Below, piece after piece: positions 1 through 6,469 of a DNA stretch of 21,042 nucleotides (position 1 is the first letter of the stretch; the number at the start of each line of letters is the position of its first letter). The notes below the pieces were generated by a model. The model searched no databases. It was not told the DNA's origin and saw only the letters and a program-made list of their open reading frames with translations. Source of the stretch: Holosporaceae bacterium (lineage in GTDB: Bacteria > Pseudomonadota > Alphaproteobacteria > UBA3830); contig JAITAC010000039.1 of the NCBI GenBank assembly GCA_031284345.1, positions 1-21,042 on the forward strand, in the 5' to 3' direction. Position numbers and translations under genes: made by a program.

Positions 1-644
1 ACACAAGTGGTGCCGCCACGTTCTAATTTATATATATCATTGCGGCAATCTGTTCTTATTATGTATTCAATATCAAAACGCATGGAGTATTTATTGCTGA
101 TGGCCTTTTCCATACCCAATCCAATTGTCGGAACAAGCTTGGACATAGACAACTTGGTATTCTCGTATTCCATTTTTATTTTTACATGAGAGAGCCCGAT
201 CTTTCCAAAAAACAATAGATCATTTTTGCTGGAAGAATATCCCACTCTGAATCCAAATGATGGTACGAGCCCATTGTGATTGAATTTTACGGCGACTTCA
301 TTAACATTACTTGTATTGCTTGCTGCTTTTGCGAGACTCATATTCAGCTCGCCTCCCAAATATACGGGAATACCATTGAGCATTCTACCGCTACCAAAGT
401 ACAGATTTCCCACTATATGACTTATCTTTTTGGTTACATCGTTTTTGGTGGTAAAATTTGTGGCGTTATCAATATCTAATAAATATCCGCAGCCAATGCC
501 GAGAAACATGCGATTAAAATGATCGTTGTTGCATTCATAATCGCTATCGGAGTATTCTGGGCAGTAATCTTCGATTGCATGGACATTATCATAGATACAC
601 ATAGCATTACCAAAAATTACTGTGAATAATATTAATTTTTTCAT
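1..644 (-). CDS. Outer-membrane beta-barrel protein, 3' end cut by window edge
   Basis: Reading the minus strand from the ATG at 644 gives an open frame of 214 codons that leaves the window at base 1 without a stop. Residues 1-23 form a signal peptide (MKK, a hydrophobic stretch, then a cleavage site after VHA), so the product is exported. After it come alternating polar/hydrophobic segments with many Gly, Tyr and Phe residues, such as VPSFGFRVGYSS, LLFFGKIGLSHVKIKM and YSMRFDIEYIIR. These are typical amphipathic strands of an OmpA/porin-like beta-barrel. Cysteines at about positions 28, 38 and 52 of the mature N-terminal part may form disulfides. A GGGGAG ribosome site lies about 7 nt before the ATG and resembles the one before the secreted repeat protein at 12988. 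The class is inferred from strand pattern and signal peptide; no specific family is recognised. Confidence 0.72.
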   Translation of the reverse strand, partial: MKKLILFTVIFGNAMCIYDNVHAIEDYCPEYSDSDYECNNDHFNRMFLGIGCGYLLDIDNATNFTTKNDVTKKISHIVGNLYFGSGRMLNGIPVYLGGELNMSLAKAASNTSNVNEVAVKFNHNGLVPSFGFRVGYSSSKNDLLFFGKIGLSHVKIKMEYENTKLSMSKLVPTIGLGMEKAISNKYSMRFDIEYIIRTDCRNDIYKLERGGTTC

Positions 645-750
645 AACCGAATCTCCCCGCAAAACAAAACACAGCGGAAGACTACTAGATTTTCATCGAA
701 AAAGCAACCAAAAGACTTATTTATAAGTTGTCTAAGTTCAAAAAGATATT

Positions 751-894
751 AGACCTTTTTCGAAACCTTCGTTCTTCCGGTAATTTTTGCGTAGCTCCGG
801 TGCTCAAATCATCACGTACATCAAGTACGCTGCGGTTCTGCGTTCCGTTGGCTTCTAAAAATTCATCTGAATTACTCGGTTTCGAAAGATGTCT
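751..894 (-). repeat. MITE-like repeat, copy 1
   Basis: This 144-bp element matches 2997-3140 in reverse orientation, with about nine mismatches and no gaps by hand alignment. Its ends are inverted repeats of 17 bp: AGACCTTTTTCGAAACC on the left and GGTTTCGAAAGATGTCT on the right. A TA dinucleotide flanks each end, as expected for TA-targeting (IS630/Tc1-mariner type) mobile elements. The middle carries a small palindrome around CGTACATCAAGTACG. It codes for no transposase, so it would be non-autonomous. Homology to copy 2 resumes directly outside the right end, over 895-930. Confidence 0.75.
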
Positions 895-1076
895 ATTCAT
901 TCCGTCTCATATTTCTTTGAACGTGGACATCTCAACCGTCTAAAATTGCCTTTCTAAAAAATCCTCCCCAGGCTTGATTGGTGAGCAATTCCTACGGGGA
1001 AAATGTATTTTTCCTCCGGAAGCTGGGAAAAATTCTCCTAGATTTAATATTGCAAGAATATCCATTATAATACATA

Positions 1077-1104
1077 CTAATAGATGTATATCAATGCGGC
1101 AATC
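1077..1104 (-). pseudogene. Possible remnant of an outer-membrane protein gene
   Basis: These 28 bases match positions 23-50, inside the outer-membrane gene at the window start, at about 24 of 28 positions. The shared core contains ATGCGGCAATC or its one-base variant. On the minus strand the translated match is DCRIDIHLL here against DCRNDIYKL in the intact gene. A weaker resemblance (GATATT followed by CAA or GAA) continues just upstream in the gene sense. The surrounding 83-codon frame (940-1191) does not otherwise look like a barrel protein. A decayed tandem paralogue is the simplest reading, but chance similarity in AT-rich DNA is not excluded. Confidence 0.28.
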
Positions 1105-1204
1105 ATGTGACTTGAATATCATATTTATCAAATTGCTGCGACGACGAGACCAAAGTTGAATAAAAAATATGCTTCGATTTTTGTGGTTCATGGAGATATT
1201 TTAG

Positions 1205-1233
1205 TTGACCTTTTGATTAAAAGACAATATATA
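1205..1233 (+). promoter_or_regulatory. Sigma70-type promoter for yciA
   Basis: TTGACC (1205-1210) and TATATA (1228-1233) are separated by 17 bp. TATAAC (1230-1235) is an overlapping alternative -10. The start codon lies about 30 bp downstream of the -10, which leaves a short leader. Confidence 0.5.
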
Positions 1234-1262
1234 ACATATATAATTTAGAAAGAGATACAGTT

Positions 1263-1655
1263 ATGTCACAGAATGAGAAAGTTCTAGTTTCGAGAACAAT
1301 TGCGGTTCCTGCAGATACGAATCCCTGGGGCGATATTTTTGGAGGATGGATCCTATCGCTCATGGACATTGCCGCCGGAAGTATCGCCGCAAGATTAGCG
1401 AGAGGAAGTATCGCGACAAAAGCAATAAAAGATGTTACGTTCGATGCTCCTATATTTGTCGGAGATGAAGTTTCTGTGTATGCGGAAATTGATAGAATTG
1501 GCAATACATCAGTGACGCTTAAAATCTCTGTTTCCATTCGGAGAAACGGACAGCACGAGGAAATAGAAGCCGTCAAGGGGCTATTCGTGATGGTGGCGCT
1601 TGACGAAAATCGGCGTCCCCGTCCCATAAGAGAAAAATGGCCCTCCTGCGGGTAG
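1263..1655 (+). CDS. yciA: Acyl-CoA thioesterase, YciA-type hotdog fold
   Basis: This 130-residue cytosolic enzyme is predicted to hydrolyse acyl-CoA thioesters to free CoA and carboxylate. The N-terminal half carries the YciA/BACH-family signature: PADTNPWGDIFGGWILSLMD at about residues 17-36, with the catalytic-type Asp within GDIFGG and the MD at the start of the hotdog helix. A second signature is VTFDAPIFVGDEVSVYAEI, followed by a central strand pair and the typical C-terminal ALDENRRPRPI. The length is normal for single-hotdog YciA (about 130 residues), which works as a multimer. The ATG at 1263 is preceded by AGAGA at suitable spacing and by a clear promoter. It lies upstream of grpE on the same strand with a 59-bp gap. 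The antisense frame 1217-1627 is a shadow. Identification is by motif and is firm at family level; substrate preference is unknown. Confidence 0.9.
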   Translation: MSQNEKVLVSRTIAVPADTNPWGDIFGGWILSLMDIAAGSIAARLARGSIATKAIKDVTFDAPIFVGDEVSVYAEIDRIGNTSVTLKISVSIRRNGQHEEIEAVKGLFVMVALDENRRPRPIREKWPSCG

Positions 1656-1659
1656 AATT

Positions 1660-1688
1660 TTTATCGCATGCATGCTATAAACTATAAT
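1660..1688 (+). promoter_or_regulatory. Probable promoter for grpE-HAD
   Basis: A perfect TATAAT (1683-1688) sits 17 bp downstream of TTTATC (1660-1665), a weak -35. The palindrome GCATGCATGC lies in the spacer. It is placed 26 bp before the grpE start. No heat-shock (sigma32-type) consensus was recognised. Confidence 0.42.
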
Positions 1689-1714
1689 TCATAGATATTA
1701 CTTGGAGAAATATA

Positions 1715-2335
1715 ATGAGTGACGAATCCACCAACGATAACAAAAAAGACGAAAATAAAGGTAATGACGAAAATAAAGGCAATTGTGAATGTGGTCACTG
1801 CAGCAAGGAGACGGAAACTTGCGATGCCGACGAGCCGAATAGACTGGTAGAATTGGAAAACGAAATTAGGCTCCTGAAAGATACTCTTCTTAGAAAAATC
1901 GCCGAGTTTGATAATTCGAAAAAAAGATTCCTGAAAGAAAAAGAAGACGCCATAAAGTATTCCAATGGGAAATTTGCCAAGGATCTGCTATGCGTTCTGG
2001 ATAATTTCGAGAAAATCAGCGAAAATTTCCCGACCATCGATGAAAAAATAGCGGAAGATCAAACTCTGAAGGCGTTTTTTGATGGCATTGTGCTTTGTGG
2101 TAAAGAAATGGCCTTCGTATTTGCCAAGCATGGGCTTTCAAAAATCAATGTGGCCATTGGCGACGTTTTCAATCCGAATTATCATCAGGCAATGTGTGAG
2201 TTGGAGAGCGAGGAATATAATCCGGGAGTGATTCTGCAGATATTTCAGTCCGGCTATGTCTATAACAATCGATTGCTGCGTCCAACGATGGTGAGCGTAT
2301 CGAGAAAAAGTATGGAAAAATACGAAAAGGCATGA
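1715..2335 (+). CDS. grpE: GrpE, nucleotide exchange factor of DnaK
   Basis: This 206-residue co-chaperone promotes ADP release from DnaK in protein folding and the heat-shock response. After an acidic, disordered N-terminus, a long coiled coil runs from about residue 44 to 90 (VELENEIRLLKDTLLRKIAEFDNSKK in two parts), the dimer helix of GrpE. The beta-domain follows, with the family signature around GDVFNPNYHQAM, then GVILQIFQSGYVYNNRLLRPTMVSVS at the C-terminus. Length fits the family. Unusual is the N-terminal tail: a tandem DENKGN repeat (residues 12-23) and a cysteine cluster C24-x-C26-x2-C29-x6-C36 with H28. GrpE proteins normally lack such clusters. The start has TTGGAGAA 6 nt upstream. 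The stop overlaps the next start (ATGA), so the downstream HAD gene is translationally coupled. Confidence 0.95.
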   Translation: MSDESTNDNKKDENKGNDENKGNCECGHCSKETETCDADEPNRLVELENEIRLLKDTLLRKIAEFDNSKKRFLKEKEDAIKYSNGKFAKDLLCVLDNFEKISENFPTIDEKIAEDQTLKAFFDGIVLCGKEMAFVFAKHGLSKINVAIGDVFNPNYHQAMCELESEEYNPGVILQIFQSGYVYNNRLLRPTMVSVSRKSMEKYEKA

Positions 2336-2868
2336 GCAATCCCAACCCCATATGCGTAGATCTTGACGGTACTCTTATTTCGGAAGATGTCACTCTGCTG
2401 GCGTTAAAAATATTTGTCTGGCGGAATCCCCTGAATCTGCTGAAGATCTTCGTATGGTTTTTATGCGGAAGAGCTTATCTCAAAAAAATGTTGGCACTGA
2501 ATGTCGATATCGATGTCAGCAATCTTAATTACAATAAAAAATTATTGAATTTTCTAAAAAATAAAAAACAAGAGGGACATCGTTTATTTTTGGCGACCGC
2601 CTGCGATCGGCACTATGCCGATAAAGTCGTTGATTTTATACCGATATTCGATGGAGTTTTTGCCAGTGATGGCAAGATTAATCTACGGGCAGATGCAAAA
2701 GCAAATGCTTTGGAAATCATGTTCGGCCGAAATTTTGTATACGCTGGAAACTCCATTGATGACGTTCGGGTTTGGAGCAAAAGCGCCGAGTGCATATTAG
2801 TAAATCCTACGAAATCAGCTCTAAACGGAATGCGTGGTCGGAGATATCTACTTCTACAAGATAGCTAA
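2332..2868 (+). CDS. HAD-family phosphatase-like protein
   Basis: This 178-residue protein belongs to the haloacid dehalogenase superfamily and is predicted to be a phosphomonoesterase. Motif I is VDLDGTL, with nucleophile D10 and acid/base D12. Motif II is T89 in LATACD, motif III is K123 in ADAKA, and motif IV is D143-D144 in YAGNSIDDVRVW. The NPLNLLKIFVWFLCGRAYLKK cap region and the YAGNS motif strongly resemble the HAD domain found at the N-terminus of some UbiA-type prenyltransferase fusion proteins. Here the prenyltransferase part is absent and the protein ends after the HAD fold. It overlaps grpE by 4 bp. What it acts on cannot be read from the sequence. The fold assignment is secure; the function is inference. 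Confidence 0.8.
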   Translation: MSNPNPICVDLDGTLISEDVTLLALKIFVWRNPLNLLKIFVWFLCGRAYLKKMLALNVDIDVSNLNYNKKLLNFLKNKKQEGHRLFLATACDRHYADKVVDFIPIFDGVFASDGKINLRADAKANALEIMFGRNFVYAGNSIDDVRVWSKSAECILVNPTKSALNGMRGRRYLLLQDS

Positions 2869-2885
2869 GATTCAAGATAGATATC
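2843..2885 (+). terminator. Hairpin at end of grpE-HAD unit
   Basis: GATATCTA (2843-2850) pairs perfectly with TAGATATC (2878-2885) across the HAD stop codon. An alternative AAGATT/AATCTT pairing (2867-2872 with 2891-2896) is followed by a short TTT. There is no strong T-tract, so this is at best a weak terminator. Confidence 0.3.
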
Positions 2886-3240
2886 GGAGAAATCTTTTAC
2901 ACCTCCAAGTCCAAAGAGCTATGAGGCGGAACGAATATTGAAAGATGTACCTCCAGTTGCATTTCATTCCTGAAACGGCGGCCGAAATTAGAAAATAGAC
3001 ATCTTTCGAAACCGAGTAATTCAGAGGAATTTTTAGGAGCCAACGGAGGGCAGAACCGCAGCGTACTTGATGTACGTGAGGATTCTAGCACCGGAGCTAC
3101 GCAAAAATTACCGGAAGAACGAAGGTTTCGAAAGATGTCTAATGGTTTTTCATGAGGCAGTCGGGCTTGAGGGTCGACGCTGTTTTTTTTTTGTGCTAGT
3201 TTCAGGAACACTGGAGTGGATGTTTTTTAGGAGAATTTTT
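2869..3240. other. Intergenic region holding repeat copy 2
   Basis: No gene is supported in this 372-bp gap. It contains the second MITE-like copy with its extension (2901-3140). The remaining 100 bp lead into glyQ, with a T10 run at 3182-3191. The frames that cross it (2897-3211 minus, and an N-terminal extension of glyQ from 3067) are readings of the repeat. Confidence 0.6.
2997..3140 (+). repeat. MITE-like repeat, copy 2, with extension from 2901
   Basis: The ends are a perfect 17-bp inverted repeat: AGACATCTTTCGAAACC at 2997-3013 and GGTTTCGAAAGATGTCT at 3124-3140. Each is flanked by TA. The 144-bp body is about 94% identical by hand count to copy 1 (751-894), in opposite orientation. 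To the left, 2901-2936 again resembles DNA beside copy 1 (895-930; about 28 of 36 positions). Between them lie 60 bp (2937-2996) that are absent from copy 1. The repeated unit is therefore larger than the 144-bp core, and copy 1 may be internally deleted. Confidence 0.78.
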
Positions 3241-4116
3241 ATGAAAGGCTTTCAGGAAATAATTTTTTTGCTCAGCGGCTATTGGGGAGCCTACGGATGT
3301 GCTATTTTGCAGCCCTATGACATGGAGGTTGGAGCAGGTACATTTAGTCCGCATACATTTTTGCGAGCTTTGGGGAGCGGTATCTGGAAGGCAGCGTATG
3401 TGCAGCCGTCGCGACGTCCGGCGGACGGGAGATACGGTGAGAATCCCAATCGCATACACAAGCATCATCAGTTTCAGGCTGTGATCAAGCCATCTCCGGA
3501 CGACATACAGGACATTTATCTGAAGAGTCTAGAAGTTCTGGGCATAGACTATAAGCGACATGACATTCGTTTTGTGGAGGACGACTGGGAAAGTCCAACT
3601 CTGGGAGCTGCCGGTCTGGGATGGGAGGTTTGGTGCGACGGCATGGAAATCACGCAATTTACATATTTTCAGCAGGTGGGGGGATTCAATTGCAGTCCTG
3701 TAACCGTGGAGCTCACCTACGGACTCGAAAGACTTGCCATGTTTCTCCAAAAGGTCGACAATGTTTATGATCTCAATTGGAACGGCAAAGACGGCTCCGA
3801 AAAAATTACCTATCGGGATGTCTGCTTTCAACAAGAGGTAGAATTTTCCAAATATTCCTTCGAACAGGCAGACGTCGAAATTTTGAAACGCCATTTTGAG
3901 GACGCAGAGCGAGAATGCGTTCGACTTGCAGAAAAACAATTGCCGCTTCCGGCCTATGACCAGTGCATGAAGGCGAGTCATTTGTTCAATTTGCTGGACT
4001 CCCGCAGAGCCTTGAGCGTGGCCGAAAGAGTCGATCGCATAGCAAGAGTACGAGCATTAGCGAAAATTTGCTGCAAAACTCAATTGGATACTGAAAACAT
4101 AAATCGCCGAGGATGA
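3241..4116 (+). CDS. glyQ: Glycyl-tRNA synthetase alpha subunit
   Basis: This 291-residue catalytic subunit of the bacterial alpha2beta2 glycyl-tRNA synthetase activates glycine with ATP and charges tRNA-Gly. Conserved stretches of the family are present: the start [110 protein letters not shown] and [15 protein letters not shown]. The start at 3241 is chosen because it has TAGGAG 6 nt upstream and gives the normal family length and N-terminus. A longer frame back to 3067 only adds translated repeat DNA. The stop overlaps the first possible glyS ATG, so the two subunits are made as a coupled pair. The repeat ends only 100 bp before this start. Confidence 0.97.
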   Translation: MKGFQEIIFLLSGYWGAYGCAILQPYDMEVGAGTFSPHTFLRALGSGIWKAAYVQPSRRPADGRYGENPNRIHKHHQFQAVIKPSPDDIQDIYLKSLEVLGIDYKRHDIRFVEDDWESPTLGAAGLGWEVWCDGMEITQFTYFQQVGGFNCSPVTVELTYGLERLAMFLQKVDNVYDLNWNGKDGSEKITYRDVCFQQEVEFSKYSFEQADVEILKRHFEDAERECVRLAEKQLPLPAYDQCMKASHLFNLLDSRRALSVAERVDRIARVRALAKICCKTQLDTENINRRG

Positions 4117-4121
4117 AAATA

Positions 4122-6200
4122 ATGAACACAAATCAAGAAAATTTTTTGCTGGAGCTATTGGTGGAAGAAATTCCAGCCCGATTTCAGGTGGAGGCCATAG
4201 CTAATCTAGAACGCCTAATGGTTGAAAAATTAGAAAAACAAAAAATCAAAAGCAAAAATATAAAGACTTATGTATCTCCCCGGAGAATGGTGTTTCTGGC
4301 GCAATTGGAGCGACAGATACCAGCTTTTGTGGAGGAAAAAAGAGGTCCCCAAATATCTGCTCCGCCAAATGTAATCGCAAAATTTCTACAGTCGCTGGGC
4401 ATGTCGCTGGACGACTGTAGCGAAAAAGTCATGGATAAAAAAACATTCATCGTTGCTCATATACGGCGTCCGCAGCGGCATACGCAGGATCTGCTGCCGG
4501 ACGTAGTTGCCGCTTCCATTCGCGAAATGCAGTGGCCAAAATCGATGCACTGGGGACCCCATGCCTTCAATTTCGTACGGCCGATTCGTAATATTCTGTG
4601 TAGCTTTTGCGATGAGTTGGTGCACATTGAACTTCGAGAGATAAATTTGGAATCCAAGAATTATACTTTCGGTCATCGTTTTATGGCGCCGGGAAAAATT
4701 TTTGCGAAAAATCCGTCCGAGTATAGGCAAAAAATAAAAGAAGCCTTCGTAATGGTGGATCCCATCGAGAGAAAAAACTCCATTCTAGCAAAGTTTGCCA
4801 GAAATTTTTCCAAGCCCGGCGTTTCCGTCGATGTGCCAGACGATCTTCTGGATGAAGTGGTTGGTCTTGTGGAAAATCCAGTTGTTTTACTGGGACAAAT
4901 TCCACAGAAATTTATGCAATTGCCGGAAGAAGTATTGGTGACGCCTATGCGTGTACACCAGAGATATTTCCCGGTACGTCGCGATGGTGTGCTGGCTCCA
5001 TTTTTTGCTTTTGTGGCCAACAATGTTGCCGAAGACGACGGAAAAGAAATAATCAAAGGCAATGAACGCGTACTGAACGCTCGTTTAGCAGACGCTTTGT
5101 TTTTTTACGAAACGGATCTGAAAAAACCTCTGGAACTGCATCTGGAGGATCTGAAAAAAATAGTATTCAACGAGAAGCTAGGAACGGTTTTTGATAGAAT
5201 TCTGCGCATCTGCTGCGTCTGCGATTTCATCTGCGAAGAGATGGACTTAGACGATGATTTGCGCGAGTTGCTGAAGCGTGTGGCGCTGTTGTCCAAGTGC
5301 GATTTGTCTACTCATATGGTGAGCGAATTTCCAGAGCTGCAGGGGATTATGGGGGGAATATATGCGGCAATACAGGGCGAAGATAAGACAGTTTGTTCCG
5401 TCATTGGTGAACAATATAAGACCGTTGACGAAATCACGTCATTGCCGGGAGCATTATTTTCCATAGCGGACAAAATCGAAATTATCACTGCTTTTTTTGC
5501 CATTGGAAAAGGGCCAACTGGCTCAAAAGATCCGTTTGCACTACGCAGATCCGCCATCGGACTGATAAAAATCATAAAAAAGTATGATTTGTCGTTGCGG
5601 TTGCGAGCCATCATTAGAAAAACCTTCGGACTTTTTAATTTTTTGGAGTGCGATGCAAATACCGTGGAAGCGGCGACGTCATTTATTATGGATAGACTAA
5701 AGATCGTGCTAAAGGAATCGGGAATTTCCCACGAAGTCGTTGCGTCCGTTGTCGGCTGCGATGATGATGTCATGCCGATTATCGCCAAGGCGGAAATCCT
5801 TGACCAAACACTAAAAAGCGAAAACGGAAAAAAACTCATCGCCTCCTATAAAAGATCGAAAAATATTCTGGAACAGTTCGGAGACTTCGGCGATTGCTAT
5901 GTGGACAGGGGATTGCTGGCGGAAGATAGCGAGCTCTTTCTGGTGGATGAACTTGAAGTGCTGGAAATCGCTCTGGAAAAACTGGAAATTTCCGGATTGG
6001 ATTCGGACGTAGAGTTTCAAACGAAAATTTCTCTTTGCATTGCGTTGGAAGAGAAAATTACGGCATTTTTTCGGGATATATTGATAAATTCTGACGATAA
6101 AAAACTCAAACTCAATAGGATCGGTATTCTCGTGAAACTTACGTCGATTTTTGAAAGATTTTTGCCGGAAATTGTGAAAATATCGGTGGAGGGCTATTGA
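4122..6200 (+). CDS. glyS: Glycyl-tRNA synthetase beta subunit
   Basis: This is the tRNA-recognition subunit partnering GlyQ, 692 residues from this start, which is normal for the family. Recognisable blocks are LLELLVEEIPARFQ at the N-terminus, MQWPKSMHWG and FVRPIRNILC, GLVENPVVLLGQ, TPMRVHQRYFPV, GNERVLNARLADALFFYETD, LLSKCDLSTHMVSEFPELQG and KGPTGSKDPFALRRSAIG. A helical C-terminal anticodon-binding region closes the protein. Two ATGs are possible: 4113, overlapping the glyQ stop as ATGA, or 4122. GAGGA at 4109-4113 sits 8 nt before 4122 but abuts 4113, so 4122 is preferred; the difference is three residues. The gene is intact and ends before a good terminator hairpin. Confidence 0.96.
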   Translation: MNTNQENFLLELLVEEIPARFQVEAIANLERLMVEKLEKQKIKSKNIKTYVSPRRMVFLAQLERQIPAFVEEKRGPQISAPPNVIAKFLQSLGMSLDDCSEKVMDKKTFIVAHIRRPQRHTQDLLPDVVAASIREMQWPKSMHWGPHAFNFVRPIRNILCSFCDELVHIELREINLESKNYTFGHRFMAPGKIFAKNPSEYRQKIKEAFVMVDPIERKNSILAKFARNFSKPGVSVDVPDDLLDEVVGLVENPVVLLGQIPQKFMQLPEEVLVTPMRVHQRYFPVRRDGVLAPFFAFVANNVAEDDGKEIIKGNERVLNARLADALFFYETDLKKPLELHLEDLKKIVFNEKLGTVFDRILRICCVCDFICEEMDLDDDLRELLKRVALLSKCDLSTHMVSEFPELQGIMGGIYAAIQGEDKTVCSVIGEQYKTVDEITSLPGALFSIADKIEIITAFFAIGKGPTGSKDPFALRRSAIGLIKIIKKYDLSLRLRAIIRKTFGLFNFLECDANTVEAATSFIMDRLKIVLKESGISHEVVASVVGCDDDVMPIIAKAEILDQTLKSENGKKLIASYKRSKNILEQFGDFGDCYVDRGLLAEDSELFLVDELEVLEIALEKLEISGLDSDVEFQTKISLCIALEEKITAFFRDILINSDDKKLKLNRIGILVKLTSIFERFLPEIVKISVEGY

Positions 6201-6208
6201 TAGCTTCT

Positions 6209-6250
6209 GATTTCATATGCGATGTTTTTTTATCGTCGCAAATCATTTTT
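6209..6250 (+). terminator. Rho-independent terminator after glyS
   Basis: GATT (6209-6212) and TGCGA (6218-6222) pair with TCGCA (6236-6240) and AATC (6241-6244), leaving a small bulge and a T-rich loop. ATTTTT follows at 6245-6250. Confidence 0.5.
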
Positions 6251-6257
6251 GGGTCTC

Positions 6258-6286
6258 TTGTATAGCTTTTCTGATCTAGTTATACT
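6258..6286 (+). promoter_or_regulatory. Promoter of pyk
   Basis: TTGTAT (6258-6263) and TATACT (6281-6286) are separated by exactly 17 bp. This is a good sigma70-type match placed directly after the glyS terminator. Transcription from here would give a leader of roughly 175 nt before the pyk start. Confidence 0.6.
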
Positions 6287-6344
6287 TATGGCTAGAGGTA
6301 GCTGCTTGCACTTTGTTTTTCGGATATTTTTTGTTGTAGATACG

Positions 6345-6388
6345 ACGCTCAAATTTTCGCCTATATTTTGTATGCGGTGGTTGAGTGT
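6345..6388 (+). promoter_or_regulatory. Structured 5' leader of pyk
   Basis: In the long untranslated leader, ACGCTCAA (6345-6352) pairs with TTGAGTGT (6381-6388), with one G-U pair. An inner CGC/GCG and TATA/TAT pairing sits in the loop. No T-tract follows, so it is not an obvious terminator, and no known riboswitch class was recognised. The structure is visible in the sequence; a regulatory role is inference. Confidence 0.3.
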
Positions 6389-6469
6389 ATAGTTTTCCTA
6401 GAGAAATTCTTCGGGGAGCTGGATGTGAGTGGTCTCTGGCTAAGCATTTATGTATGATGGAGGTATTGT

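Larger units (their letters stand above)
645..1262. other. Intergenic region with repeat and gene remnant
   Basis: This 618-bp stretch has no convincing intact gene. It holds a 144-bp inverted-terminal-repeat element (751-894), a further 36 bp shared with the second copy (895-930), a short match to the neighbouring outer-membrane gene (1077-1104) and the promoter of yciA (1205-1233). The open frames here are short, lack good ribosome sites and do not resemble proteins. Confidence 0.6.

Noticed and set aside
2897..3211. 104-residue minus-strand frame, and the similar frame at 728-943
   Set aside because: Both are translations of the repeat element. They look alike only because the DNA is repeated, and neither has a ribosome site.
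3067..3240. N-terminal extension of GlyQ
   Set aside because: It is translated repeat DNA; GlyQ families begin at the 3241 Met, which has a proper ribosome site.
5312..5839. 175-residue antisense frame inside glyS
   Set aside because: It is fully inside a well-conserved gene and shows no motif; a shadow frame.
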